Below are positions 12,125-24,943 of a stretch of DNA of 64,000 nucleotides, in pieces; position 1 is the stretch's first letter; every line of letters starts with the position of its first letter. The notes beneath the pieces were generated by a model. It searched no databases. It saw nothing but the letters and a program-made list of their open reading frames with translations, and was not told where the DNA came from. Source of the DNA: Styela clava. Taxonomy: Eukaryota; Chordata; Ascidiacea; Stolidobranchia; Styelidae. Where the stretch lies: NCBI RefSeq assembly GCF_964204865.1, contig NC_135261.1, positions 6,448,001 through 6,512,000 of the forward strand, written 5' to 3'. A program made the translations under genes and the position numbers.

Positions 12125-12883
12125 TTTGAAATAAGAGAATTTTCCAATTAATGGCAATAAATGGAATCATTACAGGATTTTGTCAATATTTAAAACCGAA
12201 ACTTAGTGAGCTTTGAGTATTTTTGGAGTTAAACAAAATAGATAACTCAATATTATTCTCCGAGATTGATAGGTCGAATGTTAAATTTCTTTCCCACAAT
12301 TTAATTCGACTGATCAATTGGTTGAATGAATCATTTTTTTATGTTGATCATGTTTCCAAAGTCGCGGCCAGAAGCAGGGACCATTATTGGTGTCGAAAAA
12401 AATACCTTCTTCTTTAATTTTAAGCTTGGATCCGAACTAAGTAAGATAAGTGATATTTCGCCTTGACTCTTGTACTAAACCTTTAATGAACCGGGGCTCA
12501 TCCACACAGGGAACAAAATAGGACTTAAAGAAATAAGGTCGCCGTTACATTTCATCAAATAAATTAACACCATGAGACACAAAGATTACTACGACGCACT
12601 CTTTCAACACCGACGTCACCTTTTATTGTAACCACATGAGATTCTGGTGTCCTACAGTACGTTTTATGATTATCATCCATGTAACGTATCGACCTCTAAC
12701 CCCCAGTTCCACTTTATTATTCAATATTTCATTTTATTCATATTATCACCGAACCATAGGGTACAGTAATGTGGAATTGTTTGTCAAAGAATGAATATCT
12801 TGAAGCTTTTACAATTAATGTTGATAGTACAAAATATTCTCGATACTTTATACAGGTTCACCACCCAATACAATCATCTAACC
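12125..12883. other. Spacer 3' of lectin C, no gene seen
   Basis: Bases about 12690-12860 match the palindrome-core sequence seen at 860-1040, in the same orientation. Short open frames here show no recognisable domain. Confidence 0.45.
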
Positions 12884-15194
12884 CAGTTATGCGCATGCGG
12901 CTCTCAACAACCTTTCATGCGGCTCTAATGCTTTAAAAATTAATTACTTTCAAAGAAAATTTTTCATTGGAAACTAATCACTGGCTTTAAATTAAATTGC
13001 GGAAGTCTATTAGTTAGTCGAATGGATTCCCCCGTGTTTATTTGCGTAGCCTTGACTAATATACAAGATGCAATAGGACGCAACAGCAAGCGTTTTCGCG
13101 GCCACGTTGGCTTGCTCTCGTGGATTTTCAGTTTTTGTTGCATTTCCGAATATTATATATAAATCAAATACCTCAGAGATTATTGTAATTGCTAGAGCAT
13201 TTTAATTTTCTTCCAGTAATCGAAAATAGTCCCGAAATATCTGGCGATCATCTCAAGCAGCTACTGCACCTTGCATCCTCCACGATTACGATCAGCTTTG
13301 CCAAACTTATTAGAAATCAAAGCCAAATTAATAAATGGCTGTTAGTCTAGGGTGGGCAAAACCGAATCTTTTTTCGAATCGAATAATTTGAATATTTTTA
13401 GCGAATACCGAAGAGTCGAATAATGAATATTTTTTATACATAACAGGGATACAGACGTCGGAGTTCGATACTCCATTTGGAAATTAATAGAAACATTAAA
13501 AAGTCGACAATAAAGCGTTTTTACTGGTTAATGGTTAAATTCATCATAATCGCTGATTCTCTTTGTCACCGAGACCATTTCGGTTGCGATATCCTAAAGT
13601 TGGTATACTACATTCTCGTCCTTTCTCGTTTTTTGCAAGAATAAGGGGTCGCCGGATATCGAAGTTTCATATTTCTAGTATACCCTTGTGTTCACATCAG
13701 CGACAGCTTTTGAATACATTAAGGTCTGATTTCAAAACCAAATTAGTTTTATTCTGAGCTTTATCCTCTGCCTTGGTTTTAATGTTCCTTATCACCGCTT
13801 GTAAATTAACCGTGTCTGTTTAAAATGAACGGTAATCGAGATGCAGATATTTATTAAAATGATAATTGAGTTTCTCATGCTACTCTATAGTGTTCGTGGT
13901 ATTTTACTATTAGATAGATGAACCTAGCAAATTTACGATTGCGTGAATCCTGAATGTTGATTTAAAATAGCGATGGAATAAATTAGCAAAGACTTTTCTA
14001 GGCCTTTGTGTCTAATAGAGGCTCAAACGCTAATTATAGCTAATTCGTTCAAGTTTTAAATTTTTTTTGGCTCAACAAAACAACACCCCGATGGTTATTA
14101 TAGCTAAAATACTTCTGAGAAATGCTCAATTTTCTTTACTGAATTTGCAAATTCAGCACTTTACTCAATGATTTTGATTATGTCATGCCTTAAGCTTAAT
14201 TATTACTGCCCAAATGTTTCAAAATTTAACAATTGTAATCATTTTCGAATATAATAGACGCAACAATTCGTGAACGAGTCAGTGTGCATTGTTACAACGA
14301 AATTCACGATTGATTTTACGTTCTACTCTTGGCTCAACGGCCATGCATGGTCGAGTGAACTGTTTACATATTCGAAACATTACCTGGCCAAGGATGGAAG
14401 GGATCACTAAAGAGCTATTACAAGGTGCTTTAAAGGGAGTAGGACATGACATTTCTTATCTGGTTACAACTTAATGATTGTTTTTCATACAAGTAACTCA
14501 TATCAGATTTTGGAAAACTTTCTGTTATTTTTAAATTCATGCTATTCTTATAACTAGAGTTTTCTTACGACCTAAAATCGCCCTTTTGACAATGAAACGC
14601 CGAAAAGTCATTTTAACAACTTAATCAACAATTTAATCAACTTTAAGTTCGGTAATGCAAGAAATGACTAATGACATGTCACCAAGCATGCGGAGTTTAA
14701 AATCTGGGAAATTTATTTTAAATACCTAATCTGGTTTGACGTTTCTAAATTTACGGAACGGTCGGTACGTTTTTTTGCAAACAATGGAATTGAAACGATA
14801 CGTTAAGTGCAAATATAAGCATATAACACCATAACGGCATAACCCAAAGACAACGACTTTCCAAATTTGTCTATTTTTTCTGATAGCCAGCGCCCTTGGG
14901 AAATTTCGCACTGTTCACGATTTACTTGGACACGCGAGGATTCGGTGTCCAAGCAGAGCGGCGTAGGTCACGTGGTATCGGATATTCGAATAGTAAAATG
15001 CAATTCGAATATTTTATTATTCGAATATTTTGTCCAGCCTAGTTGTTACGTGTGTTGTTGTTACGATGACTTGGTATTTTAAGTACGCGCTTAATGGTTT
15101 GTTGCTATTTTACCTTGCGTTGTTTGTGTGCGGCTCTTCATACCTTTGAGGTTTGAAAAACGGCTCTGGGACTAAAAAAGTTTGAGAACCACTG
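12884..15194. mobile_element. hAT-type element remnant, 2.3 kb, containing a nested element
   Basis: The right end AAAGTTTGAGAACCACTG is a typical hAT end. The left end begins CAGTTATGCGCATGCGGCTCTC and shares CAGT and the GCGGCTC motif, but is otherwise eroded. The flanks ATCTAACC (left) and AATTCTAACC (right) suggest a degraded target duplication. A second element (13347-15042) lies inside. No transposase is recognised. Confidence 0.5.
13347..15042. mobile_element. Nested element with CTAGGSTGGRCA inverted ends
   Basis: Left end CTAGGGTGGGCAAAACCGAAT; right end, inverted, CTAGGCTGGACAAAATATTCG. Both subterminal regions are rich in TTCGAATA-type motifs. The flanks CTGTTAGT and TTGTTACG share TGTTA, so an 8-bp duplication is possible but eroded. 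The TTCGAAT-rich subterminal style resembles the element at 57039-57885. Internal frames are short and unrecognised. Confidence 0.6.
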
Positions 15195-15303
15195 AATTCT
15201 AACCTGTGGTTGACCGTTCGTTTCAGCACAATGATATCTGAATTCTTTCCATTATTACCATCGTCGTGCGTTTAATTGAATGTATAATATCTATACTCTA
15301 GAT

Positions 15304-15568
15304 CAGGGTTGTGCAAACTGCGGCCCGCGGGCCAAATGCGGCCCGCAAAGAAAAATTGTGCGGACCGTGGGGAAGTGCCAATTTAAATTAACCTAGAATT
15401 AACAGATATCACTACACGCATTTTTTGAGTTTTCTATTTTCTATCAATATTTTGACGAGAATAATTTTGGTAAGTTGGATTTTTCGTAGGTAGAGTTTCT
15501 AGGTGCGGCCTGCGGCTTCACCCAGTTACTTGTATTTGACCTTTCTGTAATAAAGGTTGCACACCCTT
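15304..15568. mobile_element. 265-bp hAT-type MITE
   Basis: Ends CAGGGTTGTGCAAACT and, inverted, AAGGGTGTGCAACC, followed by subterminal CGGCCCGCGGGCC. Target duplication CTCTAGAT (15296-15303) and CTCCAGAT (15569-15576) matches at 7 of 8 bases. Confidence 0.75.
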
Positions 15569-17382
15569 CTCCAGATTGTTAACTTAGGTTTGTTAAAAAG
15601 ATGACGCACATTCGCCGCTTTGAGATATGTGTATTGAGTATAATAATATTGAAAATTTTATACAATTCACAGGTTCCAAGGATAGGTTTATCATAATTAA
15701 ACCTCGTTATTGGAACTTCATATTTTAATAATACGTCTCTAATAATAATAATAAGTCTCTAATGGAGTTTATTTCATTATATATATATTAGTCTCGCAAT
15801 TCGAACAATTAATCCGGTGCGCACTGGCTCCGTCGATCATTGCATCATTCTTTCATCGGACTCTTCATAAAATGACAACCAAAATTCAACAATCTGTCTG
15901 TTCTCATGTCACAATAAACCTGGTAGAAATATGGAAATATGTAAACTCTCAACATGATTGAAATGTTTACAGATATGAACCATTACGAAAGCGCGAAGAA
16001 ACTCAATGAATTTTAAATAACTGTTTGAATTTCTGGATATTGATAATTTTGATTTTATTGCCTGCTTCCACTTCTAAAAATACTAGAATAATTATATCGC
16101 AACTTCAAATCAACCTCATTACCACATCTCCCTCATGCCACCCTCGGCATTCGTGGTATGAGAATAATAAGCAAAAACGTCTAAATTCAGATGAGAATGC
16201 CCATGGGATTACTGTGCAAGATATACGCGATTTTCAGATAACCTCAACGCTAGCAATTCGTCACTCAATTATACATATTTGCACCGCCTAGTTATTTTGC
16301 TTTTTTAATGGGGATAAATTTGTGTTCAATAGTGGTTCATTTCACGTGAGCTACCTCTACGCCCATTTTGTTAGTTAGTAAATAGGTTGCCAAGTACTTG
16401 TAAGACAATTCCATGATAATGAAGGTCGGGAAAGAGCAAAGTCTAACTCAAAATGAAACCTAAATGTTACTCTAAAAATAATATTATCATGGAAACAATT
16501 GCTGTATTCTGTACACAGGACCTTACAAAGATTAATTTAAACAACCCAACATGTAACTGCTTGAAGTTAATGATATAAATATGCAATGATGATGCGCGAA
16601 TGTTAGAAATGCTAGAATGCTAGACGAGTAACACTCCAAAAGCTCAAGAAATATTTTTATTATCAAATTCAGTTCTGTTGCCCAATCTTTCTGGCTTTGT
16701 AAGTCGACATTACCCTTACGAGATTATCAATGTCTTGTTATAAGTGTTCCACGTGTATTACTTTCTGCTCGACATTACTGATAAACATAAATATCTTAAA
16801 TAATAAAGAATATATATAATTCTTTGTTTCGTTGTTGCTAGGATAAAGTAATATGGCTATTATTTAATATTTGTGTTTACGGACAAATATGTTTCACCTT
16901 CTATGTGGGCGGGCAATTACTTTTCTGAGTGGGCCAGTTACATATAATAGACTTGGTTAATGGGGCAGAGACTCAAAACTTAAAATGAAAAGAGACCAAA
17001 AACTATGGATAGATTACAGTTCATTTAATGAAAACTATAGTCGTAATTTCAGAAGACATGAGTGGGCCGGATGAAACACTTTGGTGGGCCGTAATTTGCC
17101 CACCTTTGTAATCTATATTTTAAGTTAAAATGATCAGGTTTTCCAATTTAGACAATTCATTTATTTAACCGTATTTAAATATTTGACTGTTCAAACGGGA
17201 GTATTTGGAACAAGAATAACTAATGCTTAAAACTAGGAAAATTTTTATGAATAAAATTTTGAACAGGTTAAATTCTGGAACATGCATTTAAAAAAAATTA
17301 AAAAATAATTAGGCCCGTATGGATATTGAGGGCTTGAAAAAGTTTCTGATTATTGTTGCAATTCTTTGAAAGAAAGAAGTAA
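15569..17382. other. Convergent spacer between lectins C and D, no gene seen
   Basis: Bases 15840-16260 resemble 63580-63860. Bases 16560-16700 resemble 25540-25700 inverted. Bases about 16880-17107 look like another hAT-type remnant, whose right part, inverted, reads GGTGGGCAAATTACGGCCCACC, though the left end is unclear. Bases 17110-17382 are the 3' flank shared with copies B, E and G. The 88-codon open frame at 16025-16291 shows no domain. Confidence 0.45.
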
Positions 17383-19563
17383 TTACTTTTCACAAAGGGA
17401 GAATCTTTTTATGTAACAAAAGGTATCAATCAACTTATATTGGAAAGGCTTGTACATGCAAGCACATCGTTCATCTTGGCGATTTGGTTCTCCTTCATTC
17501 CATGGTGTATTAGAGGAAGTTGATGAAACTCCGTCCGACCATTTCCAGTTGTCTTGTTTCCCAAGGTCGTCGAGTCCTATCCAAATTGAAGTTTCTGTTC
17601 TTCTGATAAACTTGTCGGGAAGATCGCTGAAAATGATACTATTTTAAACACAGTGAAGTTTAATTTAGACAACAATGTTAAATAATTTGACAATTACAAA
17701 TAAAGAAGTTCGAATCATTATTGTTTAAGGCGTTGGATTTCCAAGATTCTTTGTTTGGTGCTCCCGAAGTATGTGAACCAAGATGGCGGACACCGGAACG
17801 TAGTACGTGTACCAAGTTAGGGTTAGGTCATAATTTCAGGTACAAATACTACGGGAGTCACTTGGCTAGTCCCCGAACTCGTAATAGAATTCAAAAAGGG
17901 AAAATTGGAATAAAATGATGGCCTAACCGTAAACTGGTACACATACTTCGGGAGTACTTCTTATTTCCCTAAATGCGAAAAATGGAAGAAAAACATTTAT
18001 TTGCTTCACTTGCTTAATTGCTAGCATTGATTGCTTATTTTGGGGGGATAGCATTGATGTTTAAATATTCGTTGAACCAAATGACTAAATGACAATACTA
18101 TTATCATTGTAATATACAATGTTAAACTACCTGCGAATAATTGGGTTGCGTATACCGTTTGCTGCTAATCGGCCTCCCATGATTTCGCAGTTTTTTCTGG
18201 CTGTTTTATAGTCTGACGGTACTTCGACAAATTTGTACCAATATGTGTAACTGTGAACACGATACCAACCATCTGCTACGGGTTGTAATTCTCGAGCTAA
18301 AAATAAAACAAAAACAAATATAGAACCATATAAAAAACCTTTATAATTGCTTAAAATAGGGATTTATATAAAAAAGTCAATGCTGACGTTAACATCAAAA
18401 GAGCGATTTGCAAATCCTCAGTTTTTGGCCATTTTCAACACATGCGACACAATCAATTAACTTTAGGTTTTCAAATAAAACAATGCAATAAAGTATAATA
18501 AAGGTTATGAATTTGAGATAGTTACCTTTTTCTTCTTTGAGTATTTGAACTTTGTGTGCCAACTCATCATATCGTGAACAATTACACGATGTTCCACTTT
18601 CTCCTTTAGCTCCCTGACGTCCCGTGGCGCCATTTTGTCCTGGTGATCCGATATCACCTTTTGCACCCTCAGGGCCTTTCTTGCCTGGACGACATGTTGT
18701 TTGACATTGAGAATCATTTGGAGCTAAAAAATAATAGTTTATAAAGATTCTTACACGTTAATGTTGCATTTAGCAGAGTTGTAAATGTATTTCTAATTTA
18801 TCACTTGCATTGATCTTCTTGTATTCGTGAAATTATCATTTCCAATTAATTATTTATTTCAAATCTGTAATTTTTTGAAAATAATCAAATATTTTACCAT
18901 TTATTGCTGTTTCGCGAGCTTTTTTCATGATTAAAGATGCCATGTCCCAGGTGTCTAAAACTGAAAATATATACTCTCTTAAAACTCAACAATATGAAAA
19001 ATCTGACAATAAAAAATGTAAAAACGAAATTAACATTAAATATAAAACCAATATTTTAGACTCATGTTTCCCGATTAAGCATTGGTACAATCTCGAAATT
19101 TAATCAAAAATCTTTCTTTATTTACTCATTCACTAAATTACTGATTGAAATTAGAACCATCGACTTATCAACAAGACTTTAATCTATGCTGATATTATAT
19201 AATTTCGTCTATATATTTAATAAAAATAGAAAAGTAAAACAAAGTAATAGAAATAGTAAAAGAATATACGAACAGATATATTTTCTCAAACTCACATGAC
19301 GTTGGCGAGCAGCTCTTTACTTTCTCTCTCTCAATTTCTCTCAGTTTCTGTTCCAGCATTTGGATTCTGATGTCGTATTGATCGATTTTTGTTGAAGTTA
19401 CATTTTCAATTTTACTAGATAGGCTCACGTTGTTATCAGAATTTCCCGAGCCAGGTTTGATCTCTGGACTCATTGTGGCAAAGCTAATATTGCTTCGATG
19501 TTCTTGAGCGCAACATTCAATTACGCATAGAAACGTAAGAATGAAGGATGCTAACAAACTCAT
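17383..19563 (-). CDS. Collectin-like C-type lectin gene D (5 exons, 312 aa)
   Basis: Exons on the minus strand: 19563-19296, 18960-18898, 18723-18526, 18296-18131 and 17626-17383, 939 bases in frame. The signal peptide is MSLLASFILTFLCVIECCAQ. The stalk carries several N-x-S/T sites and the coiled coil IQMLEQKLREIEREK. The collagen exon is one codon longer than in B and ends the neck with LKEEK; D shares this with E. The cysteine motif after the collagen reads GTSCNCS. The lectin domain has WIGLDDL, WKWSDG and NEGEPNRQDERCAC with EPN; WND is replaced by LID, followed by the conserved Cys; it ends FSLCEK. Intron 4 contains a MITE at 17758-17957. D is head to head with E. Role inferred as a secreted collagenous lectin. 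Confidence 0.85.
17758..17957. mobile_element. MITE of the CTCCCGAAGTATGTG family in intron 4 of lectin D
   Basis: Inverted ends GTGCTCCCGAAGTATGTG and GTACTCCCGAAGTATGTG face each other over 200 bp. The inside has short inverted segments such as GTACCAAGTTAGGGTTAGG and its complement near the other end. A target duplication is not clear. Confidence 0.7.
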
Positions 19564-19632
19564 TTTGTAGTGAGAACCAGCCCAAGAGTATCGATTTACA
19601 ATATTGAAGGTATAACTTAGGTACCAACGCTG

Positions 19633-19640
19633 TATATATA
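19633..19640 (-). promoter_or_regulatory. TATA box of lectin gene D
   Basis: TATATATA, about 70 bases upstream of the ATG at 19563, in the same context as in gene B. Confidence 0.6.
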
Positions 19641-19682
19641 GTGCTTCATTTTTTTTGGCAACCATTGCTTTTTTTGTCAATT

Positions 19683-19880
19683 GCCGGGCAGCGCAATAAC
19701 CTCGCGGTTAAAGTCTTAAGATGCAAATGGCATCGCAGATTACACAAATCCCATGCGCCTTGCCCCACTCAGAGAGTAATAAATTGAGTAGGCAGTGCTG
19801 AAACCAAAAGGTTCAGGTCATTCCAAATAAATAATAGCTTCTCAAATATCATTAGAAGTTAGTGGTTGCTTATACATGGA
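19683..19880 (+). repeat. tRNA-like SINE copy near the promoter of lectin D
   Basis: Same unit as 6701-6934, but its 3' part is lost in the deletion that shortens this arm. Confidence 0.5.
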
Positions 19881-21725
19881 TAGGTTAATTCGGGTCAAGA
19901 GTCGGTGTCCTGTTTCAACATTAAGCGTCGCACTAAAATAATCCAGCTTTCTTGGTTTCTATTTCCGCAAAATGATCGGGAATTGTTAGAGTACTTTTTT
20001 ATTTATTTCAACCGTATTACCCCATGACACACTCACCCATATGTAATCGATGAGCCCATAGCCCATTACGTAAACAATACATTTTTAATTGTTTTCATTT
20101 ATATTTTCAAGCGTGTTATTTAAATGTATATATAAACAATCAATGCGTAATCAAGAAGTAACCATGATTGAGAGAGTTTTTAAAAACATTTGGGTCAACT
20201 TTTTGTGAAATTCTGCTTAGAATAAGCAGATACTTAATTGAAATCCATGTTTGATACGAGGAATAATTGAGGTAAATGACTAATATTTTTTTTTTGAACC
20301 CCGCCAACCTTACGTTTGAATTGAATCATATAATTCAATCGGGGTTAGGAATCGGTGACATCCACAACGTTGCATTTGTCACATATTCTCATATAAGGTC
20401 GAGGAGGTAACGCAAAGTATCAAATCTCAATATCATAATGAAAAAAAGAATCGACATGAATATCAGTGTTTTAAACCATATAGTCAACCATAGGTCAGTC
20501 GTTTGTATTCGATGGTGAAACGAGTGGCAAAAGTATTTTGTACCATCAACATTATTTGTAAAGGGTTATGGGTCGTTTTAGACAATCGTTCATCTCATCA
20601 TCCTATAGTCTTGTGTGAACATGAATGTAATGAAACAGTGAATAATACAGTGAATCTGCAGGTGGGAGCGTTAATAATGTACTGATTGTAGAAGATTGAA
20701 TATGCCAAAGCTTTTGAAATTAATGTTAACAGTACAAAATAATCTTGACACAGGTTTCAACATCAAATACAATCGATTGACCTGTGGTTGACCAATTAGT
20801 TTAGTACAATGATCTTCGTGTCGATTCTTTTCATTATAATATCGGAGCTTTATACTTTGTGTCACCTCGTCAACCTTCTATGAGAATATGTGACAAATGC
20901 AATGTTGAGGATGTCCCCGATTTAACACCCCGATTGAATTATTTGACTCAATTCAAACGTAAGGTTGACGGGTTCAAAAATAATTATTTGTCTTTCACCT
21001 CAATTATTTCTCGCATCAAACAGGAATGTGAAGTAAGTATCTGCTTATTCCACGTGGAATTCCACTCGAACCTTACTAAAATATATCAACTACGGTTAGG
21101 GTTACTTCTTGATTATGCATTAATTGTTTTTATATACATTTGACACCCTTAAATATAGAGAAAAATATTAAAAAAATATTTTGTTTGTGTAATGGGCTCT
21201 TGGCTATCACATATGTTTTGTGTGGGTGTGATAACGTTAAAAAAGTACTCCCACCGATTTTTAATCTATCTGGAGAAAATTAAAAGACGAGGAAGCTGGA
21301 ATTTTTTAATGCGACGCTCAAAGTTGTTTTAAGCATGTCACAGACTCTTGAACCTCATAAAACAATCAGAGGAAATCACCCTAATTAGAGGAATGAAATC
21401 GAATGTATAACGACGTGGTATGAAAATATTTTTTAATTAGTCCAAATATTTTCTGTATCAAACAGGAATATAAAATAAGTATCGACTTATTATAGGGGAA
21501 AATGTGAAACTGGAACAGATATGTGGCATCGTGTGAAATTTTATAAATGCAAAAACAGGCTCAAATAACGGCTACTGAAAATGACGCAAGAGAAGATAGT
21601 TACAAATGTATGATTTCACAATTAACTAACGTTGCAAAAATATACAAATATTAAACACTCTCACGATTCTGGATCATTCTCTGTTAAAATAAAAAAAAAT
21701 AAAAAAAATGTGAACTTTCCTCAAG

Positions 21726-21956
21726 TACGACGCTTACTTGCGCCTTTCACTCAATACAAGGCCATGTAAAAGCGACCACTGACATTTAATGATATTTGAG
21801 TAGCTACTATTTATTTGGAATGACCTGAACCTTTTGGTTTCGGCACTGCCTACCCAATTTATTACCCCCTGAGTGGGGCAGGGCGCATGGGATTTGTGTA
21901 ATCTGCGACGCCATTTGATCTTAAGACTTTAACCGCGAGGTTATTGCGCCGCCCGG
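21726..21956 (-). repeat. tRNA-like SINE copy near the promoter of lectin E
   Basis: Inverted partner of 19683-19880 in the other arm of the D/E palindrome. Confidence 0.5.
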
Positions 21957-22017
21957 AATTGACAGAAAACGTCACACTTACAAAAAAGGCACTCGTTGCC
22001 AAAAAAAAATGGAGAAC

Positions 22018-22028
22018 TATATAAAAAG
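22018..22028 (+). promoter_or_regulatory. TATA box of lectin gene E
   Basis: TATATAAAAAG, 77 bases upstream of the ATG at 22095. Confidence 0.65.
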
Positions 22029-22094
22029 CGTAGGTACCTTAGTTATACCTTCATTATTGTAAATCAATACTCTTGTGCTGGTTCTCACTACAAA

Positions 22095-24943
22095 ATGAGT
22101 TTGTTAGCATTCTTCATTCTTACGTTTCTATGCGTAGTTGAATGTTGCGCTCAAGAACATCGAAGCAATATTAGCTTTGTCACAATGAGTCCAGAGATCG
22201 AACCTGGTTCGGGAAATTCTGATAACAATGTAAGCATATCTAGTGAAATTGAAAATGTAACTGCAACACAAATCGATCAACACGATATCAGAATCAAAGC
22301 TTTGGAACAGAAACTGGAAGAAATTGAGAGAGAGAAAGTAAAAAATTGCTCGCCAACGTCATGTGAGTTTAAGAAAATATATCTGTTCGTAGATTCATTT
22401 ACTATTTCTATTATTTTTGTTTCCCCCCTTTCGATGTTCATCAAATTGCAGAATAGATTCAAGACTTATTCATAAGTCAATTGTGTTCTAATCCCAATCA
22501 GTAAATTCGAGCAGGGATTTTTGATTTAATTTATACATTGCACAATTGCTTAATCGGGAAACCTGAGTCTAAAATATTGGTTTTGTATTTAATGCGATAT
22601 TTTGTTATTACAAATTTTGGTGATTCAGAAGTATGTGTACCAATATGGATGTAACTAATTTTGTTCGCCTAGTTTACATCAAGTTGTGTAAAGGAACGGA
22701 AGCCTTCGGGCAAGGGGGCATATTCACTTGGCTTACACAGACAGTCCCCGAATTCTTAAGATAACTAAAGTAGGGAAAATCGGAAAAAAATTATGGCCCA
22801 ATTCTAACCTGGTACACATACTACGAGAGTACCAAATTTTTAACATAAGAGTGATTTTCAGAATATTGAGTTTTGAAAGAGTATATATTTTTAGTTTCAG
22901 ACACCTGGGACATGGCATCTTTAATCATGGAAAAGGCTCGAGAAACGGTATCAAATGGTGAAATTGAATTTTTAAATAATTACCGTTTTGTAATAAATAC
23001 CTAAATAATTTCACAAACACCAAAAAGTCCATGTAAACAGCATATTAAAAATACAAATACAACTCTGCTAAATCCGACCCTGACGTGTGAGAATTAGGAA
23101 TTTTGTAAACTAAAATAATTATTCTTTAGTTCCAAATGATTCTCAATGTCAAACTGCATGTCGACCAGGCAAGAAAGGCCCAGAAGGTGCAAAAGGTGAT
23201 ATCGGATCACCAGAACAAAATGGCGCCACGGGACGTCATGGAGCTAAAGGAGAAAGCGGAACGCCATGTAATTGCTCACGATATGATGAGTTGGCACACA
23301 AAGTTCAAATCCTCGAAGAAGAAAAAGGTTACTATTGCAAATTCATACCCTTATTATACCTTTTCACATTTTTTTCTTTTATTTGAAAACCTAACGTTAA
23401 TTGATTGTGTCGCAAGTGTTGCATATATGGCTAAAAATGTAGATATGCGAATATCTTATGGATTTAAACTTCGATATGGAGCATTGACTTTTTATATAAA
23501 TAAATGCATATTTCAGAAAATTATAAAGCTCATTTTAATAGGTCTATATTTGTTTTTATTTCAATTTTAGCTCGAGAATTACAATCAGTAGCAGATGGTT
23601 GGTATCGTGTCCCCAATTACCCATATTGGTACAAATTGGTCAAAGTACCGTCAGACTATCGAACAGCCAGAAAAAACTGCGAACTCATGGGTGGCCGATT
23701 AGCAGCAAAGGGTATTCGCAACCCAACTATTCGCAGGTAATTAAACATTGTACATTATATTCGATCCTAGGAAAATTCGCCGCATTTTGCCGTGGAAAAT
23801 CTTGCTGAATAGAAAATCGTCGCAAGAGCATTTTGCTGTAAAACAATCATTTTTGATAAAAACAGTTGGGTTTTTGAAATAGGTTTTTATTTGAAAAAGA
23901 TTCATTATTCAAGAGCATACCCTAACCTATGAACCTAACTGTTTTTATCACAAATTGGAAAAAGGCGGAAGATGAACCGCGGAAGATGAACCCAAAGGCG
24001 GAAGTTCATGTCTAGTCACGTGATAAACTCGCGCAAAATTATGAATTTGTCCCTTGTCAGCATATACTACTTTTCGCATTATACGTCATTTTCATGCAAT
24101 ATGACGTTGAAATCTGTATTATGGCGTCAGTTATGACCGGGTTACCGTTATAGTCGTCATATTTTTACACAATAAAAGAGGAGTATCAAGTTTGATCGGC
24201 TTTCTTCTCCCCGTGAAAAGATAACAAAATCTAAAATTTTACCGCACCTCGTTGACAGTATTGCTCAATGAATTGGAAAAAGGCTATATGCGTATTCCGA
24301 CTGATTCAACCTTCTATTGATGAAAAATTCAAATTGATTGATCTAGAAGTTGCGTGAAATCGATTAGATGGTTGTGAAAATACAACATATAAAACTGAAT
24401 ATTGGATTTTAATATTCTTCAAGTTATTATTCAAAAATAAACATTGAACTGCTCAAGTCTTTCGTTTCGCATTTTGAATAATAAATGTATATGAATCCAC
24501 CGACGCAAAAGCATTGAAAACGGAAAAGTAGTTGATCTTGTAGAAACCCAATCGATAGCACGAAAAAAGGAATGTTGGGAATTCAATGTCTTAGAGAAAA
24601 TAATACGTAGAACTTTATTATTTGTAATTTTCAAATTATTTAACATTGTTGGACCAAATCAAACTCCTCTGTTTAAAATATAATTAATATCATTTTCAGC
24701 GATCTTCTCGACACGTTGATTAGAAGAACAGGAACTTCGATCTGGATAGGACTCGATGACCTTGAGGAACAAGACAACTGGAAATGGTCGGACGGAGTTT
24801 CATCAACTTCTTCTAATACACCATGGTATGAAGGAGAACCAAATGGTCCAAATGAACGATGTGCTTGTATGTACATGCCTTTTCAATATAAGTTGATAGA
24901 TACCCTTGGTTTTCTAAGTCGATTCTACCTTTGCGAAAAGTAA
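22095..24943 (+). CDS. Collectin-like C-type lectin gene E (5 exons, 312 aa), altered Cys and collagen Gly
   Basis: Exons: 22095-22362, 22895-22957, 23130-23327, 23571-23736 and 24700-24943, 939 bases in frame. Signal peptide MSLLAFFILTFLCVVECCAQ, coiled coil IKALEQKLEEIEREK. Two changes from the paralogues stand out. In the collagen exon one obligatory glycine is glutamate (GSP-EQN instead of GSP-GQN), breaking the Gly-X-Y register for one triplet. In the lectin domain the Cys after the LID motif is glycine (LIDTLG instead of LIDTRC), so one of the two conserved disulfides cannot form in the usual way. EPN is present (YEGEPNGPNERCAC). Intron 1 carries a MITE that gene H also has. The frame is open and the splice sites intact, so this is either a diverging protein or an early stage of decay. 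Confidence 0.85.
22611..22840. mobile_element. MITE of the CTCCCGAAGTATGTG family in intron 1 of lectin E
   Basis: The element is about 22619-22832, flanked by a perfect 8-bp duplication CAAATTTT (22611-22618 and 22833-22840). It starts GGTGATTCAGAAGTATGTG; the end, inverted, reads GTACTCTCGTAGTATGTG. The interior closely matches 51062-51283 in intron 1 of gene H, so the insertion predates the E/H duplication. Confidence 0.75.

Larger units (their letters stand above)
19564..22094. repeat. Inverted-repeat intergenic region between divergent lectin genes D and E
   Basis: Same design as 6582-9453, with its centre near 20600. The left arm lacks about 370 bases that are present in the B/C and H/I left arms (those at 6895-7260). 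A short open frame, 20512-20685, corresponds to the one at 7897. Confidence 0.75.

Noticed and set aside
21996-22094. Longer N-termini for the lectins, starting upstream of MSLLA (here and in D, H, I)
   Set aside because: These codons cover the TATA box and probable 5' UTR, and MSLLA/MGSLA/MGLLA starts a clear signal peptide in every copy.
22277-22918. Minus-strand open frames in intron 1 and exon 1 of gene E
   Set aside because: Antisense to coding exon 1 and to a MITE; no domain.
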